Source: Gammaproteobacteria bacterium
Lineage (GTDB): Bacteria; Pseudomonadota; Gammaproteobacteria; Steroidobacterales; Woeseiaceae
Direction: 5' to 3'
NCBI GenBank assembly: GCA_029865385.1
Contig: JAOUGX010000019.1
Location: 1 to 46,591, forward strand
DNA length: 46,591 bases
Shown here piece after piece: positions 1-7,156 of the stretch. The position numbers and the translations under genes were made by a program. The notes beneath the pieces are model-generated. The model did not search any database and was not told the DNA's origin. It saw nothing but the letters and a program-made list of their open reading frames with translations. Position 1 is the stretch's first letter; each line of letters begins with the position of its first letter.

Positions 1-146
1 GGATGTGCATTACCGCTACAGTGATGGGCATGCGGCGCCATCCATCGCCGGGCCAGGCAGCGACTAAGGGCGAGCGGCGAAACGGTGGATACCGGCAGCG
101 CGCTGTCTCTCACGAATGGAGTTGATACTCCAACTGCGACGTGCCA
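1..146. other. Window edge and upstream region of the first gene
   Basis: Two forward frames are open from the left edge, one stopping at 65-67 and one near 125, so the end of an upstream gene may be here, but it cannot be chosen or named. Just before the first complete gene a small perfect inverted repeat, TGGAGT-TGAT-ACTCCA, lies at 117-132. It could be an operator or a weak hairpin. No clear Shine-Dalgarno is visible. Confidence 0.3.
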
Positions 147-1181
147 ATGAGCTTCAGAGTACTGTTTGGCGCCGCATTTCTATGTAGCCTTTCTGCGTGC
201 GCGTCAGTCAAACCGCTCCCGGAGAGCTACCAGCCACCGGAGCCTTTGCCGACAGAGTATTTGGCAGGATTCTGCTATCAACCGTCGCCCATCACTGAAG
301 ACCTGAGGCTGATCAGGGAAAAGCGGAAGTATCGCATTTACGAAGGCAGCTTCGAGGCGGGCCTCGATGATTTCGGGGACGATTCTCCGATAACGTTCGA
401 GTACTACGAACGGCTGGGCCAAGACGTGTCACCCGTCGTACTGCTACTGCCGATCCTCAACGGAACGAAACACCTGATGCGGCCATTCGCGACGCTGTTT
501 GCAAAGAAGGGCTATGGCGTCATTATCGTCGACACGGTGCAGCGCCGGACACTTCTGGACGACCTGCAGAACCCGGAGCCGTCCATTCGCCAGGTCGCTC
601 AGCGTCACCGCCGTGTCATCGATTGGGCCGAGACTCGACCCGAGCTCGATGTATCGAGGCTGGGCGTGTTTGGCGCAAGCCTCGGCGGATTCAACGCCTT
701 GTATCTATCCGCCCTCGATGAGAGAGTGGACGTTGCCGCCATCGCCCTTGTCGGCGGCAGCCTGTCGGACGTACTCGTGAACTCCAAGGAACGACGTATT
801 TTGGAAGCGGTGACGGCAGTGAAAAAAGAGCTATCCCTCGATGACGAACAGCTCGCGGCCTATCTGGATGAGAGAATCGAAACCGATACGCTGACCATCG
901 CACCTCACGTCAACGCCGACCGAATCCTGATGGTGCTCGCGAAGCGCGACAAGTCGGTGCCCTATTCCAGCCAGCTCGAGCTTTACGAGGCGATGGGCCG
1001 TCCGGAGTCGATCACCTTGCCGACCGGACATGCTACAACCGCGGCATATCTGTTCTACCTGCGATCACGAATACTGAGATTTTTCGATCGCAAACTGGCG
1101 GCACCCCCGGCAGTCGGGACTGCGGTCGTTTCTCCGCAGGGTTGCGACCCGGTTTCCTCGACCATCGACGCCGGCAAATAG
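147..1181 (+). CDS. Alpha/beta-hydrolase lipoprotein
   Basis: A serine hydrolase of the alpha/beta fold, probably an esterase or dienelactone-hydrolase-like enzyme on the periplasmic face of a membrane; the substrate is unknown. The N-terminus is a lipoprotein signal ending in the lipobox LSAC. Counting from the ATG, the cysteine is about residue 18. The nucleophile elbow GASLGG follows with serine near 178, then an acidic residue in AKRDKSVP near 268 and histidine in PTGHATT near 295, which together make a plausible catalytic triad. A GTG six bases upstream (141) is an alternative start; the ATG is preferred, but no ribosome-binding site separates them. It faces a truncated sugar-acid or amino-acid dehydratase gene, which says little about its role. 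Confidence 0.8.
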   Translation: MSFRVLFGAAFLCSLSACASVKPLPESYQPPEPLPTEYLAGFCYQPSPITEDLRLIREKRKYRIYEGSFEAGLDDFGDDSPITFEYYERLGQDVSPVVLLLPILNGTKHLMRPFATLFAKKGYGVIIVDTVQRRTLLDDLQNPEPSIRQVAQRHRRVIDWAETRPELDVSRLGVFGASLGGFNALYLSALDERVDVAAIALVGGSLSDVLVNSKERRILEAVTAVKKELSLDDEQLAAYLDERIETDTLTIAPHVNADRILMVLAKRDKSVPYSSQLELYEAMGRPESITLPTGHATTAAYLFYLRSRILRFFDRKLAAPPAVGTAVVSPQGCDPVSSTIDAGK

Positions 1182-1259
1182 CCCACCAGGACGTCCCCTG
1201 CCGATGTCGTGCGATCCGGCGGGCCGGATTGGGCCGCCCGGCCAGTTCCCCGAGTGGTG

Positions 1260-1436
1260 CTATCCGTACTTGAGTGACGCCCCTCGCGATGTCTTACCGA
1301 CGTTGCGCGAATAGATCGACAAATAACCTTTCTTGATGCGCGGCTCGGGTGCCTGCCACGCCTTCTGCCGACGTTGCACCTCCACTTCGTCGACGAGAAG
1401 GTCGAGTCGGGCATTCTCGATGTCGATCGAGATCGT
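1260..1436 (-). pseudogene. C-terminal remnant of an IlvD/Edd-family dehydratase
   Basis: Reverse-strand reading from the IS3 left end gives 58 codons to a TAG. The peptide has the C-terminal signature of the IlvD/Edd dehydratases (dihydroxy-acid, arabinonate or phosphogluconate dehydratase): a strand like ISIDIENARLDLLV, then QRRQKAW, PEPRIKKGYL and a final SRGASLKYG. The intact family has about 550-600 residues, so about 90% is missing. The reading frame runs straight into the IS3 terminal repeat at 1437, so the insertion, or a deletion that followed it, destroyed the gene. Nothing like the missing part lies on the other side of the element. Which family member it was cannot be told. Confidence 0.72.
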
Positions 1437-1464
1437 TGACCGTACCCCCGTAATTCGAGCCATG
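1437..1464 (+). repeat. IS3 element left terminal inverted repeat
   Basis: Begins TGACCGTACCCC and matches the reverse complement of 2605-2630, perfectly for 12 bases and then with a few mismatches and single-base gaps. Confidence 0.85.
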
Positions 1465-1510
1465 CGGTATGCGGGATTTCCTAGTATTTTGAAGCAAAGG
1501 AGATCCCGAT

Positions 1511-1777
1511 ATGAAGCGCAAGCGCTATTCCGAAGAGAAGATCATTTCGATCCTGAAGGAGCACGAGGCCGGTGCCTCGGCTCCGGATTTATCGCGCCGT
1601 CACGGCGTATCCGAGCAGTCAATTTACCGCTGGAAGGCCAAGTTCGGCGGCATGGAGGTGTCGGATGCGAAGCGGCTCCGTGAGCTCGAGGCGGAGAACC
1701 ATAAGCTGAAGCGCCTGCTCGGCGAAGCCGAACTCGACAAGGCCGCTTTGAAGGAGCTTGTCGAGGGAAAATGGTAA
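1511..1777 (+). CDS. IS3-family transposase OrfA (helix-turn-helix)
   Basis: An 88-residue DNA-binding subunit of the IS3 transposase. An HTH_Tnp_1-type helix-turn-helix (about residues 5-45, with KRYSEEKIISILKE and SRRHGVSEQSIYRWKAKFGG) is followed by a leucine-rich coiled coil (RELEAENHKLKRLLGEAELD). The start is an ATG with AAAGGAGAT just upstream. The stop lies seven bases inside orfB, in the -1 frame relation normal for this family. A ribosomal slip at the end would make the OrfAB fusion transposase. Confidence 0.9.
   Translation: MKRKRYSEEKIISILKEHEAGASAPDLSRRHGVSEQSIYRWKAKFGGMEVSDAKRLRELEAENHKLKRLLGEAELDKAALKELVEGKW
1765..1771 (+). promoter_or_regulatory. Candidate -1 frameshift heptamer G GGA AAA
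   Basis: In the orfA frame the last codons read GAG GGA AAA TGG TAA. The run G-GGA-AAA fits the X-XXY-YYZ pattern for simultaneous -1 slippage. After a slip the ribosome enters the orfB frame exactly at its ATG (1771). Independent initiation at that ATG is the alternative. Confidence 0.6.
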
Positions 1778-2580
1778 CGGCCACGCAGCGACGCCGGGCC
1801 GTTGACCATTTGAAGAGCCGTCGCATCAGTGAACGTCGTGCCTGCCGGCTTATCGGGTTTTCCCGGTCGGCGGCCTGGCGTCCATTGCAGGGTCGTGACG
1901 ATGCCCGATTGCGGTTGCAGCTGAAGACCCTGGCCGAGCGATACCCGAAGTACGGCTGCCCGACCTTGCACGACATGCTGGTAATCGAAGGTGAGGTCAA
2001 AAATCACAAGCGGACCTACCGGATCTATTGCGAGGAAGGGCTTCAGGTTCGCACCAAGAAGCGCAAGAAGCTCGCCCGGCCGCGTGTGCCGATGCTGGTG
2101 CCGGATGCCGTCAACCAGCGCTGGTCAATGGATTTCGTCTCCGATCAGCTGGCTAACGGCCGCCGCTTCCGCGTGCTCAACGTCGTTGACGATTTCTCCC
2201 GCGAGTACGTTCTCAAGGTGGTCGACTTCTCGATCTCGGGCCACCGCGTTGCCAGGGAGCTGGATCGCCTATCAAGGAAACTGCCGAAGACAATCGTCGT
2301 TGATAACGGACCGGAGTTCACATCCAAGGCCATGTACTTCTGGGCGAAAAAAGCCGGCGTGAAGCTGCACTTCATCCAACCAGGAAAGCCAACGCAGAAT
2401 GCGTTCGTTGAAAGCTTCAACGGCAAGATGCGAGCGTACTGCCTGGATCTGCATTGGTTCGCCAACATCGACGACGCGAGATCAACAATCGACGATTGGC
2501 AACGACATTACAACCATGTCAGGCCGCACCGATCATTGGGCAAGAAACCGCCTGCGGTGTTCGCCAACGAGGCGGCCTGA
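1771..2580 (+). CDS. IS3-family transposase OrfB (DDE integrase core)
   Basis: The catalytic part of the IS3 transposase, 269 residues, related to the retroviral integrase fold. The N-terminal HTH_21-like region (ERYPKYGCPTLHDML, KNHKRTYRIYCEEGLQ) leads into the rve core. The triad is Asp121 (SMDFVSD), Asp178 (VVDNGPEF) and Glu214 (NAFVESFNG), which gives the DD(35)E spacing. The C-terminus HYNHVRPHRSLG is typical of the family. The length is normal and no frame break is seen, so the element may be active. Confidence 0.92.
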   Translation: MVTATQRRRAVDHLKSRRISERRACRLIGFSRSAAWRPLQGRDDARLRLQLKTLAERYPKYGCPTLHDMLVIEGEVKNHKRTYRIYCEEGLQVRTKKRKKLARPRVPMLVPDAVNQRWSMDFVSDQLANGRRFRVLNVVDDFSREYVLKVVDFSISGHRVARELDRLSRKLPKTIVVDNGPEFTSKAMYFWAKKAGVKLHFIQPGKPTQNAFVESFNGKMRAYCLDLHWFANIDDARSTIDDWQRHYNHVRPHRSLGKKPPAVFANEAA

Positions 2581-2604
2581 TATGCTCAATTTCCCACATC
2601 GCCC

Positions 2605-2630
2605 CATGCTCAAATTCAGGGGTACGGTCA
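2605..2630 (-). repeat. IS3 element right terminal inverted repeat
   Basis: Ends GGGGTACGGTCA, the perfect complement of the first 12 bases of the element. Confidence 0.85.
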
Positions 2631-2851
2631 CCATTGCTGCGCAAAGACATTATTGCCTCCAAAAAGTGAAGCGACAATCAGCGCACAACTATTGATTCTC
2701 CTGATACCGCGCACATCTATTCTCCTCGCACCGACGAAAATGCGACCGTCCGCTCGGGTCAGTAGCCGACATATTAACTCAGAATTCTCGGCCGACGGCT
2801 ATGCGAAGTAAAGTAGCCTCTCAGTTAACTTCCTAGCGACCGTCTCAGAAC
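2631..2851. other. Short gene-free stretch between two insertion sequences
   Basis: No convincing reading frame is seen on either strand, and no continuation of the interrupted dehydratase. It is AT-richer than the backbone. It looks like old intergenic or rearranged island DNA. Confidence 0.5.
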
Positions 2852-2872
2852 GGCCGAGGCTGTGTAAAAACG
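2852..2872 (+). repeat. IS1182-like left terminal inverted repeat
   Basis: Pairs with 4412-4434. The only difference is two extra bases near the inner end on the right. Confidence 0.85.
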
Positions 2873-2873
2873 T

Positions 2874-2882
2874 TGCTATAAT
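2874..2882 (+). promoter_or_regulatory. Candidate extended -10 promoter of the transposase
   Basis: TGC-TATAAT fits the extended -10 form (TGn before a perfect TATAAT). It lies just inside the left terminal repeat and about 30 bases before the transposase ATG. No good -35 box is visible at 16-18 bases, which an extended -10 can tolerate. Confidence 0.5.
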
Positions 2883-2911
2883 TTCCCCACCTAAGCGGTG
2901 CGGTAAATGTA

Positions 2912-4348
2912 ATGAAGCGCTTCATAGAAGGTGAGAACCGATTCCAGAGCACACTGTTTCCTGAACGCCTCGATGATTATATCGCCGAGGACAATGCGGT
3001 TCGCGTTGTTGATGCGTTCGTCGAGAAGCTGGATCTGCTGGATTTAGGCTTTGAGCGAGCGGAGCCGAGTGAGACCGGGCGCCCTGGCTATCATCCCGCG
3101 GTCCTGTTGAAGCTGTACATCTACGGGTATCTGAACCGCATCCAGTCGAGCCGGCGCTTAGAACGGGAGGCACAACGGAACGTGGAGCTCATCTGGCTGA
3201 CCGGCCGCCTGATGCCGGTGTTCAAGACCATTGCGGGCTTCAGGAAGGACAACCGCCAGGCGATCCGCAAGGTGTGCCTCGAGTTTGTTGAGCTGTGCCG
3301 CGAGTTGCAGTTGTTCTCAGGGGTGCTGGTGGCGATCGATGGCAGCAAGTTCAAGGCGGTGAACAGCCGCGACAAAAACTACACCAGGAAGAGCGTTAAA
3401 CGCAGGATCCAGAATACGCAGCAGAACATCGACCGGTACCTGGCCAAGCTCGATGCCGTGGATGCTGACGAGCCGGAGATCAGGGAAGTCAGCGCCAAAG
3501 AGCTGCAGAAGAAGATCGCCTCGATGGAGGCGAAGATGGCTGAACTTAAAGCCAGGCAAGCCGAGGTGGAGGTGCACCCGGACAAGCAGGTGTCGACCAC
3601 GGATGAGGATGCGCGTTCGATGATGAAGCCCGGTGGCGGCAGTGTCGTGGGCTACAACGTGCAGACGGCGGTGGACGAGAAGCATCACCTGATTGTTACC
3701 CACGAGGTCACCAACGCGACGAGCGATCGACAGCAGCTCGACAAGATGGGCAAGCAGGCGAAGAAGGTCCTCAATGCCAAGGCGCTGACAGTGGTTGCCG
3801 ATGCCGGTTACTACGAGGGACAGGCCATCGCCGAGTGCTATGCCGCCAGTATCACAGCGCTGGTGCCGAAGACGGACACCACCGATCGCAAGGCAAAGGG
3901 CAAATACACCAAAGCCGACTTTACTTACGATGCCAGGCGCAACGAGTACGTCTGCCCGGCCGGAGAACGTCTGACGTATCGCTTCGACAGTGTGGAAAGC
4001 GGTAAGACGCTTCGGGTATATATGCGCTACGGCTGTTCATCCTGTGCGCTACAAAAACACTGCACCACCGCCACACAAAAACGCCTCAAGCGCTGGGAGC
4101 ACGAAGACATCCTGGACAAGGCCGAAATCGAGTTAAAGAAAAACCCGCTTGCGATGCGGCAGAGAAAGGCATTGGTGGAACATCCCTTTAGTACATTGAA
4201 GCAGTCGATGGGGTCGACGCACTTCTTAATGAGGCGATTACCGAACGTAAAAGCCGAAATGAGCCTTCATGTACTGGCGTACAACATGAAACGGGCAATT
4301 AATGTGCTCGGCGCCGACAAAATCCTGAGGCAACTGCAGCCGGCGTAA
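2912..4348 (+). CDS. IS1182-family-like transposase (DUF772 plus DDE core)
   Basis: A full-length 478-residue DDE transposase. The N-terminal DUF772-type domain has GYHPAVLLKLYIYGYLNRIQ and QRNVELIWLTGRL. The catalytic core begins at Asp143 (VAIDGSKFKAVNS). A charged helical insertion follows at about 165-230 (KELQKKIASMEAKMAELKAR). The second Asp is 297 (VVADAGYYEG) and the Glu is 423 (LVEHPFSTLKQ). Between them a Cys cluster (YVCPAGE, CSSCALQKHC) resembles the zinc-ribbon-like segment of DDE_Tnp_1_6 proteins. No frameshift is seen. It has its own promoter candidate in the left end. Confidence 0.92.
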   Translation: MKRFIEGENRFQSTLFPERLDDYIAEDNAVRVVDAFVEKLDLLDLGFERAEPSETGRPGYHPAVLLKLYIYGYLNRIQSSRRLEREAQRNVELIWLTGRLMPVFKTIAGFRKDNRQAIRKVCLEFVELCRELQLFSGVLVAIDGSKFKAVNSRDKNYTRKSVKRRIQNTQQNIDRYLAKLDAVDADEPEIREVSAKELQKKIASMEAKMAELKARQAEVEVHPDKQVSTTDEDARSMMKPGGGSVVGYNVQTAVDEKHHLIVTHEVTNATSDRQQLDKMGKQAKKVLNAKALTVVADAGYYEGQAIAECYAASITALVPKTDTTDRKAKGKYTKADFTYDARRNEYVCPAGERLTYRFDSVESGKTLRVYMRYGCSSCALQKHCTTATQKRLKRWEHEDILDKAEIELKKNPLAMRQRKALVEHPFSTLKQSMGSTHFLMRRLPNVKAEMSLHVLAYNMKRAINVLGADKILRQLQPA

Positions 4349-4411
4349 AAATACCTCGCCTTTTTGTGTTCAAAATCAACAAAGGAAGAAAACAAGCGTC
4401 GAACCGAAGTG

Positions 4412-4434
4412 CGTCTTTTTACACAGCCTCGGCC
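4412..4434 (-). repeat. IS1182-like right terminal inverted repeat
   Basis: Complement of the left end; it reads CTTTTTACACAGCCTCGGCC toward the outside. Confidence 0.85.
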
Positions 4435-4735
4435 GATTCCAGCCTGTCGCCACTTCCCTAAAGCAGACACTCGAACGGCAGGTTTCGGAAAAAGCAGCCG
4501 CTCAGATTGAATGCGAAGAAGGGGTCAGAACTTGCCGCTTGGCGTCCGAATCGTGCCTGCCGTCTGTGTGCGCGTTGAAGCCTCGACGTAGAAACTAGTA
4601 AACTGTGAATCGCCGCGGGCTTTTCGGAGACTCATACTTGTGAGCCGTGCCGCGTTAACCGTTCAATCCGTGGATCCCTGACCAAAATCGCGTTCTCGTT
4701 CACTGGTGCTCTATTTATAAAGCATATACGCGTTC
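4435..4735. other. Gene-free 300 bp downstream of the toxin gene
   Basis: No reading frame is supported. It contains GGGGTCAGAACTTGCC near 4520, a GGGGTCAG-type motif of the kind seen in dispersed intergenic repeats of gammaproteobacteria. The assignment is by general resemblance only. Confidence 0.35.
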
Positions 4736-5218
4736 CTACAATTCTTGATTATTGTCGATGGCGCCTCGCAACTTGACTTTGTTGAGTCGGCGACTTCTAC
4801 CAAACGTATAAAGGCATGGCTTTGATTCGCTTACGGATATATTGACCATTTTCTGAATCATGGGCTCAATGATATCGGCGACTTCGTCGGCTGTTCCTTG
4901 TCCGACAATTAAGCAGAACGCAGCCACGCCATAAGCTTGAATCGCGTTTAGCTCCAAACGACGATGGCGAATGCGCTGATCTCGGGTCAACACAATCCAC
5001 CCTCTTTTTCCGCATTCCGACAGCCAGTCCTCATCTTCCGAACCCGCAGGTATCGCCCCGCGAGCATGCTCGACATTGGCGCCCGCTTCTCTCATTCGCT
5101 CTAGCAGGCTTCGCGAGTAAATACTCTCATCGAGATAAAAGACGGCTTTTTTAAGCCGCTTTTCGGCAATCGAGTTCGCAGCGGATTGCTTCTTCGATCG
5201 CATCTTTTGAGATTTCAT
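4736..5218 (-). CDS. VapC45-like PIN-domain toxin
   Basis: Probable ribonuclease toxin of a type II toxin-antitoxin pair, with a PIN-like fold of the VapC45/DUF5615 kind. After a basic leader the domain opens with FYLDESIYSRSLLERMREAG (the early Asp is a metal-site candidate). It continues with GSEDEDWLSECGKRGWIVLTRD, where the acidic pair and the final Asp fit the PIN metal site, and then AFCLIVGQG. It begins inside the end of the antitoxin gene: the overlap is 68 bases from this ATG and about 53 from the next (5203). Translational coupling is therefore likely. The C-terminal 40 residues are basic and not recognised. RNA cleavage is inferred from the family only. Confidence 0.75.
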   Translation of the reverse strand: MKSQKMRSKKQSAANSIAEKRLKKAVFYLDESIYSRSLLERMREAGANVEHARGAIPAGSEDEDWLSECGKRGWIVLTRDQRIRHRRLELNAIQAYGVAAFCLIVGQGTADEVADIIEPMIQKMVNISVSESKPCLYTFGRSRRLNKVKLRGAIDNNQEL

Positions 5219-5858
5219 AATCTTTCGACAAGTCGACCAATGTATCGCCAGCTTTGAATCTGTCGGCGAGAATGGCTGTTGGCACGGCGCTACCTACAAT
5301 TACCGGACGGCCGAATGCTACACGCGGGTTTATTTCGACTGGCGCAGGAGCATCTTCCGTCACGCTCATTCGAGTGAACGGATATAGCTTGACGGGCAAC
5401 CCCGATGAATCGCGCTTAATACGCTTCAAATAGGCACGAAGAAGCGTGGCCATTTCAAGTTGCCCTGATTGGGATACGTTGATCAATTTGCCAAGTTTTT
5501 CGACGAGCAGATCGACGCCATCAGTTTGAAAACTGGCGTGGGCAAGCGGCCGTTCAATACCCAGACGCTCGCTTGTATACGCCAAGGCCTGGCGGACTTT
5601 GGGCAGCGGGATTCGATGATGCCGGCGAATCGCTGTGAGAACGTGAGCTTCGACCAAGTTCAGGAACGACAGACCGTCCTGCGGTTCGCCGTCCAGATCG
5701 ATGACATTTGGAAACCGGTGTTTGTCGCCTTTCGATCCATAGGTCGTACCAACGCACCAGGATCGGAGCGTAGCGTACGGCACATTCAGGTAGTGCGCGG
5801 CCTCGGCAAACGGATAGGCGGGTGTGCGCCGCAATACATCAAAGTCTATAGCACTCAT
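5151..5858 (-). CDS. VapB45-like antitoxin (MerR-type HTH plus DUF433)
   Basis: Probable antitoxin and autorepressor partnered with the PIN gene that overlaps its 3' end. The N-terminal helix-turn-helix (about residues 15-35, FAEAAHYLNVPYATLRSW) resembles the VapB45 DNA-binding domain. A middle region (LSFLNLVEAHVLTAIRRHH, PLPKVRQAL) follows. The C-terminus from about 180 is a DUF433 domain (VAFGRPVIVGSAVPTAILAD, then YEISKDAIEEAIRCEL). The ATG has a strong Shine-Dalgarno (AGGGAGG), and a perfect inverted repeat lies directly over and upstream of it. HTH-DUF433 next to a PIN-like gene is a known toxin-antitoxin arrangement. Confidence 0.77.
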   Translation of the reverse strand: MSAIDFDVLRRTPAYPFAEAAHYLNVPYATLRSWCVGTTYGSKGDKHRFPNVIDLDGEPQDGLSFLNLVEAHVLTAIRRHHRIPLPKVRQALAYTSERLGIERPLAHASFQTDGVDLLVEKLGKLINVSQSGQLEMATLLRAYLKRIKRDSSGLPVKLYPFTRMSVTEDAPAPVEINPRVAFGRPVIVGSAVPTAILADRFKAGDTLVDLSKDYEISKDAIEEAIRCELDCRKAA

Positions 5859-5871
5859 TTCTATTGCCTCC

Positions 5872-5892
5872 CTTTAGGTACCGATCCTAAAG
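5872..5892 (-). promoter_or_regulatory. Candidate operator of the vapB45-like gene
   Basis: A perfect 7-base inverted repeat, CTTTAGG-N7-CCTAAAG, ends 13 bases before the antitoxin start and abuts its Shine-Dalgarno. Size and place suit a dimeric HTH repressor, so autoregulation is the likely use; this is inferred. Confidence 0.55.
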
Positions 5893-6482
5893 AAAACTGA
5901 CGAGACCATCTCAACATCCAATGATTCTGGCACACATTCTAGACAATTCCCGAAGCAGTTTGACGTTATTTGTTCCGATTCGAGGCGTACGGGTCGAAAA
6001 TTGTGCTTCCCGTAATATTGGCTCCGCTGTAATCGTTTGGCGTTTTGACGCCCAATCAATCGCGTCGATATTATTGTCGTTGGCAACGTAGTCCGTCACA
6101 CGGTCATACCGGAACCTAATCAGGCCAGCGGATCTGTGACCCCCTGAAAATAGCCGGTCGTGCTCTCCGGAATGCGCAAGGCCTAAATTGGAGCTATAGC
6201 TCGGAACCGTACTCTGAAGCCCTCGGAAGCGTCAAACTTCCGAGCATGCCTGGGCGGAAGCCGGCTCGCTGTGGCGCGGCCAATTGAAAGGTTTTTTGTC
6301 GGCCGATTGAAACCCTGCAAGCTGGCCAGGCGTCACTACGAAAGATGATCTTCACTTCCGGCCACAGCACCGCCCGACTCTGTTTCTTGGGAAATTCCGT
6401 AGAAACGGGGGCAAAAATCGTGCCCCCGTTTCCGCTAGTTTGTCCTTTGGACACGCGATAGAGTCCTCGCATCAACACCGTC

Positions 6483-6504
6483 GTCGTTGCGGTATACCAA
6501 CGAC
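6483..6504. repeat. Inverted repeat GTCGTTG / CAACGAC
   Basis: Seven-base perfect arms (6483-6489 and 6498-6504). The interior contains the palindrome GGTATACC (6491-6498). Confidence 0.5.
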
Positions 6505-6510
6505 ACCCAA

Positions 6511-6531
6511 ACTCTGACAGTGAGTCAGAGT
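6511..6531. repeat. Inverted repeat ACTCTGAC / GTCAGAGT
   Basis: Eight-base perfect arms with a five-base loop, six bases after the previous inverted repeat. The pair looks like a tandem of hairpins or paired protein-binding sites. Confidence 0.5.
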
Positions 6532-6922
6532 ACCCAAGCGCCTCACAGGGTCGTGCGACAGGCGCAGCGGTGAAAGCCGCCGATCCCTCTTAATGACAGA
6601 CAGCTGTTCGTGTCGCTATTCGACCGGCAGTCTGACCCAGTCGGCAGCGCTCCTGCGTCAGCCTTTCAACTCTATTGCGCCAGTTCCTGGTGCAACTCTT
6701 TAGAAAGCCGCAACAACGCGACGCCGAACTTGCTGCCGTCATGCCGGATGCGTGACCCAGTGATGTTCTGTGTCGAACCCCTGTTGCAACTCAGCCCGTC
6801 TTTGTGAGCGCCCCGGCGCCGCACAGAGACGGGCCTTTTGAAACTGGCGCAAGTCTGCGTCGCTACAGGCTTTGACCGTGCCAAGGCGCGGTGTCATAGC
6901 CGTCGAAACTCCCTGCCCGGCG

Positions 6923-6944
6923 GCCAGTCGACGGACTGACTGGC
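6923..6944. repeat. Inverted repeat GCCAGTC / GACTGGC
   Basis: Seven-base perfect arms with an eight-base spacer, about 210 bases before the first recombinase gene. Confidence 0.45.
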
Positions 6945-7156
6945 GCAGCCCACACCCGATTCCGCGGACCCTTGGGGTCGTTCTGGGGTGTGACGACCAG
7001 GGGGATTGAACCAACAGCACATCGCGCTGCTTAGGCCTTGCAATGAGGCACTCACGCTGTGACCGCCAGCTGATCCGCGGTTTATCACTCACCAGAGTTC
7101 AGGAATCGCAGTGAGAAACCGAAATGAGAACCCGGATTTGGATAGAGGAGAACGTC

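Larger units (their letters stand above)
1437..2630 (+). mobile_element. IS3-family insertion sequence
   Basis: A complete-looking element of about 1.19 kb bounded by TG...CA ends. The two ends share a perfect 12-base terminal inverted repeat (TGACCGTACCCC), and the similarity continues imperfectly for about 26-28 bases. Inside are the two overlapping frames orfA and orfB usual for IS3 elements, with a DD35E transposase core. The bases flanking the ends (TCGT on the left, CCAT on the right) do not match, so no target duplication is seen. This fits a rearrangement or adjacent deletion after insertion. Confidence 0.9.
2852..4434 (+). mobile_element. IS1182-family-like insertion sequence
   Basis: A single-gene element of about 1.58 kb with long terminal inverted repeats: GGCCGAGGCTGTGTAAAAA on the left (from 2852) and its complement ending at 4434. 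The sequence CGGCCGA occurs at both edges (2851-2857 and 4430-4436), so the outer bases of the apparent repeat may be duplicated or palindromic target. The transposase is intact. The tip GGCTGTGTAAAAA is probably the true end of the element. Confidence 0.87.
5893..7156. other. About 1.25 kb without a convincing gene
   Basis: Short open frames exist (for example 5911-6099 on the reverse strand, 62 codons, and 6610-6807 forward), but none has a start signal, a domain or neighbours to support it. The stretch holds three clear inverted repeats (6483-6504, 6511-6531, 6923-6944). It leads into the recombinase operon with a clear ribosome-binding site at its end. It may be a long leader, a recombination region or decayed island DNA. 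Confidence 0.45.

Noticed and set aside
1-67. C-terminal end of an upstream gene at the left edge
   Set aside because: At least two frames are open from the edge, too short to choose between or identify.
5911-6099. Reverse-strand 62-codon frame upstream of the vapB45-like gene
   Set aside because: No ribosome-binding site, no recognisable motif, and another frame overlaps it. A gene fragment is possible but not supported.
6131-6145. Short match (CTGTGACCCC) to the tRNA-Arg T-arm region, considered as a second attachment site
   Set aside because: Only ten bases match and they are not at the tRNA 3' tip, so chance is the simpler explanation.
6610-6807. Forward 65-codon frame in the non-coding leader
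   Set aside because: Cys/Ser/Pro-rich sequence without start signal or domain; more like chance open DNA than a gene.
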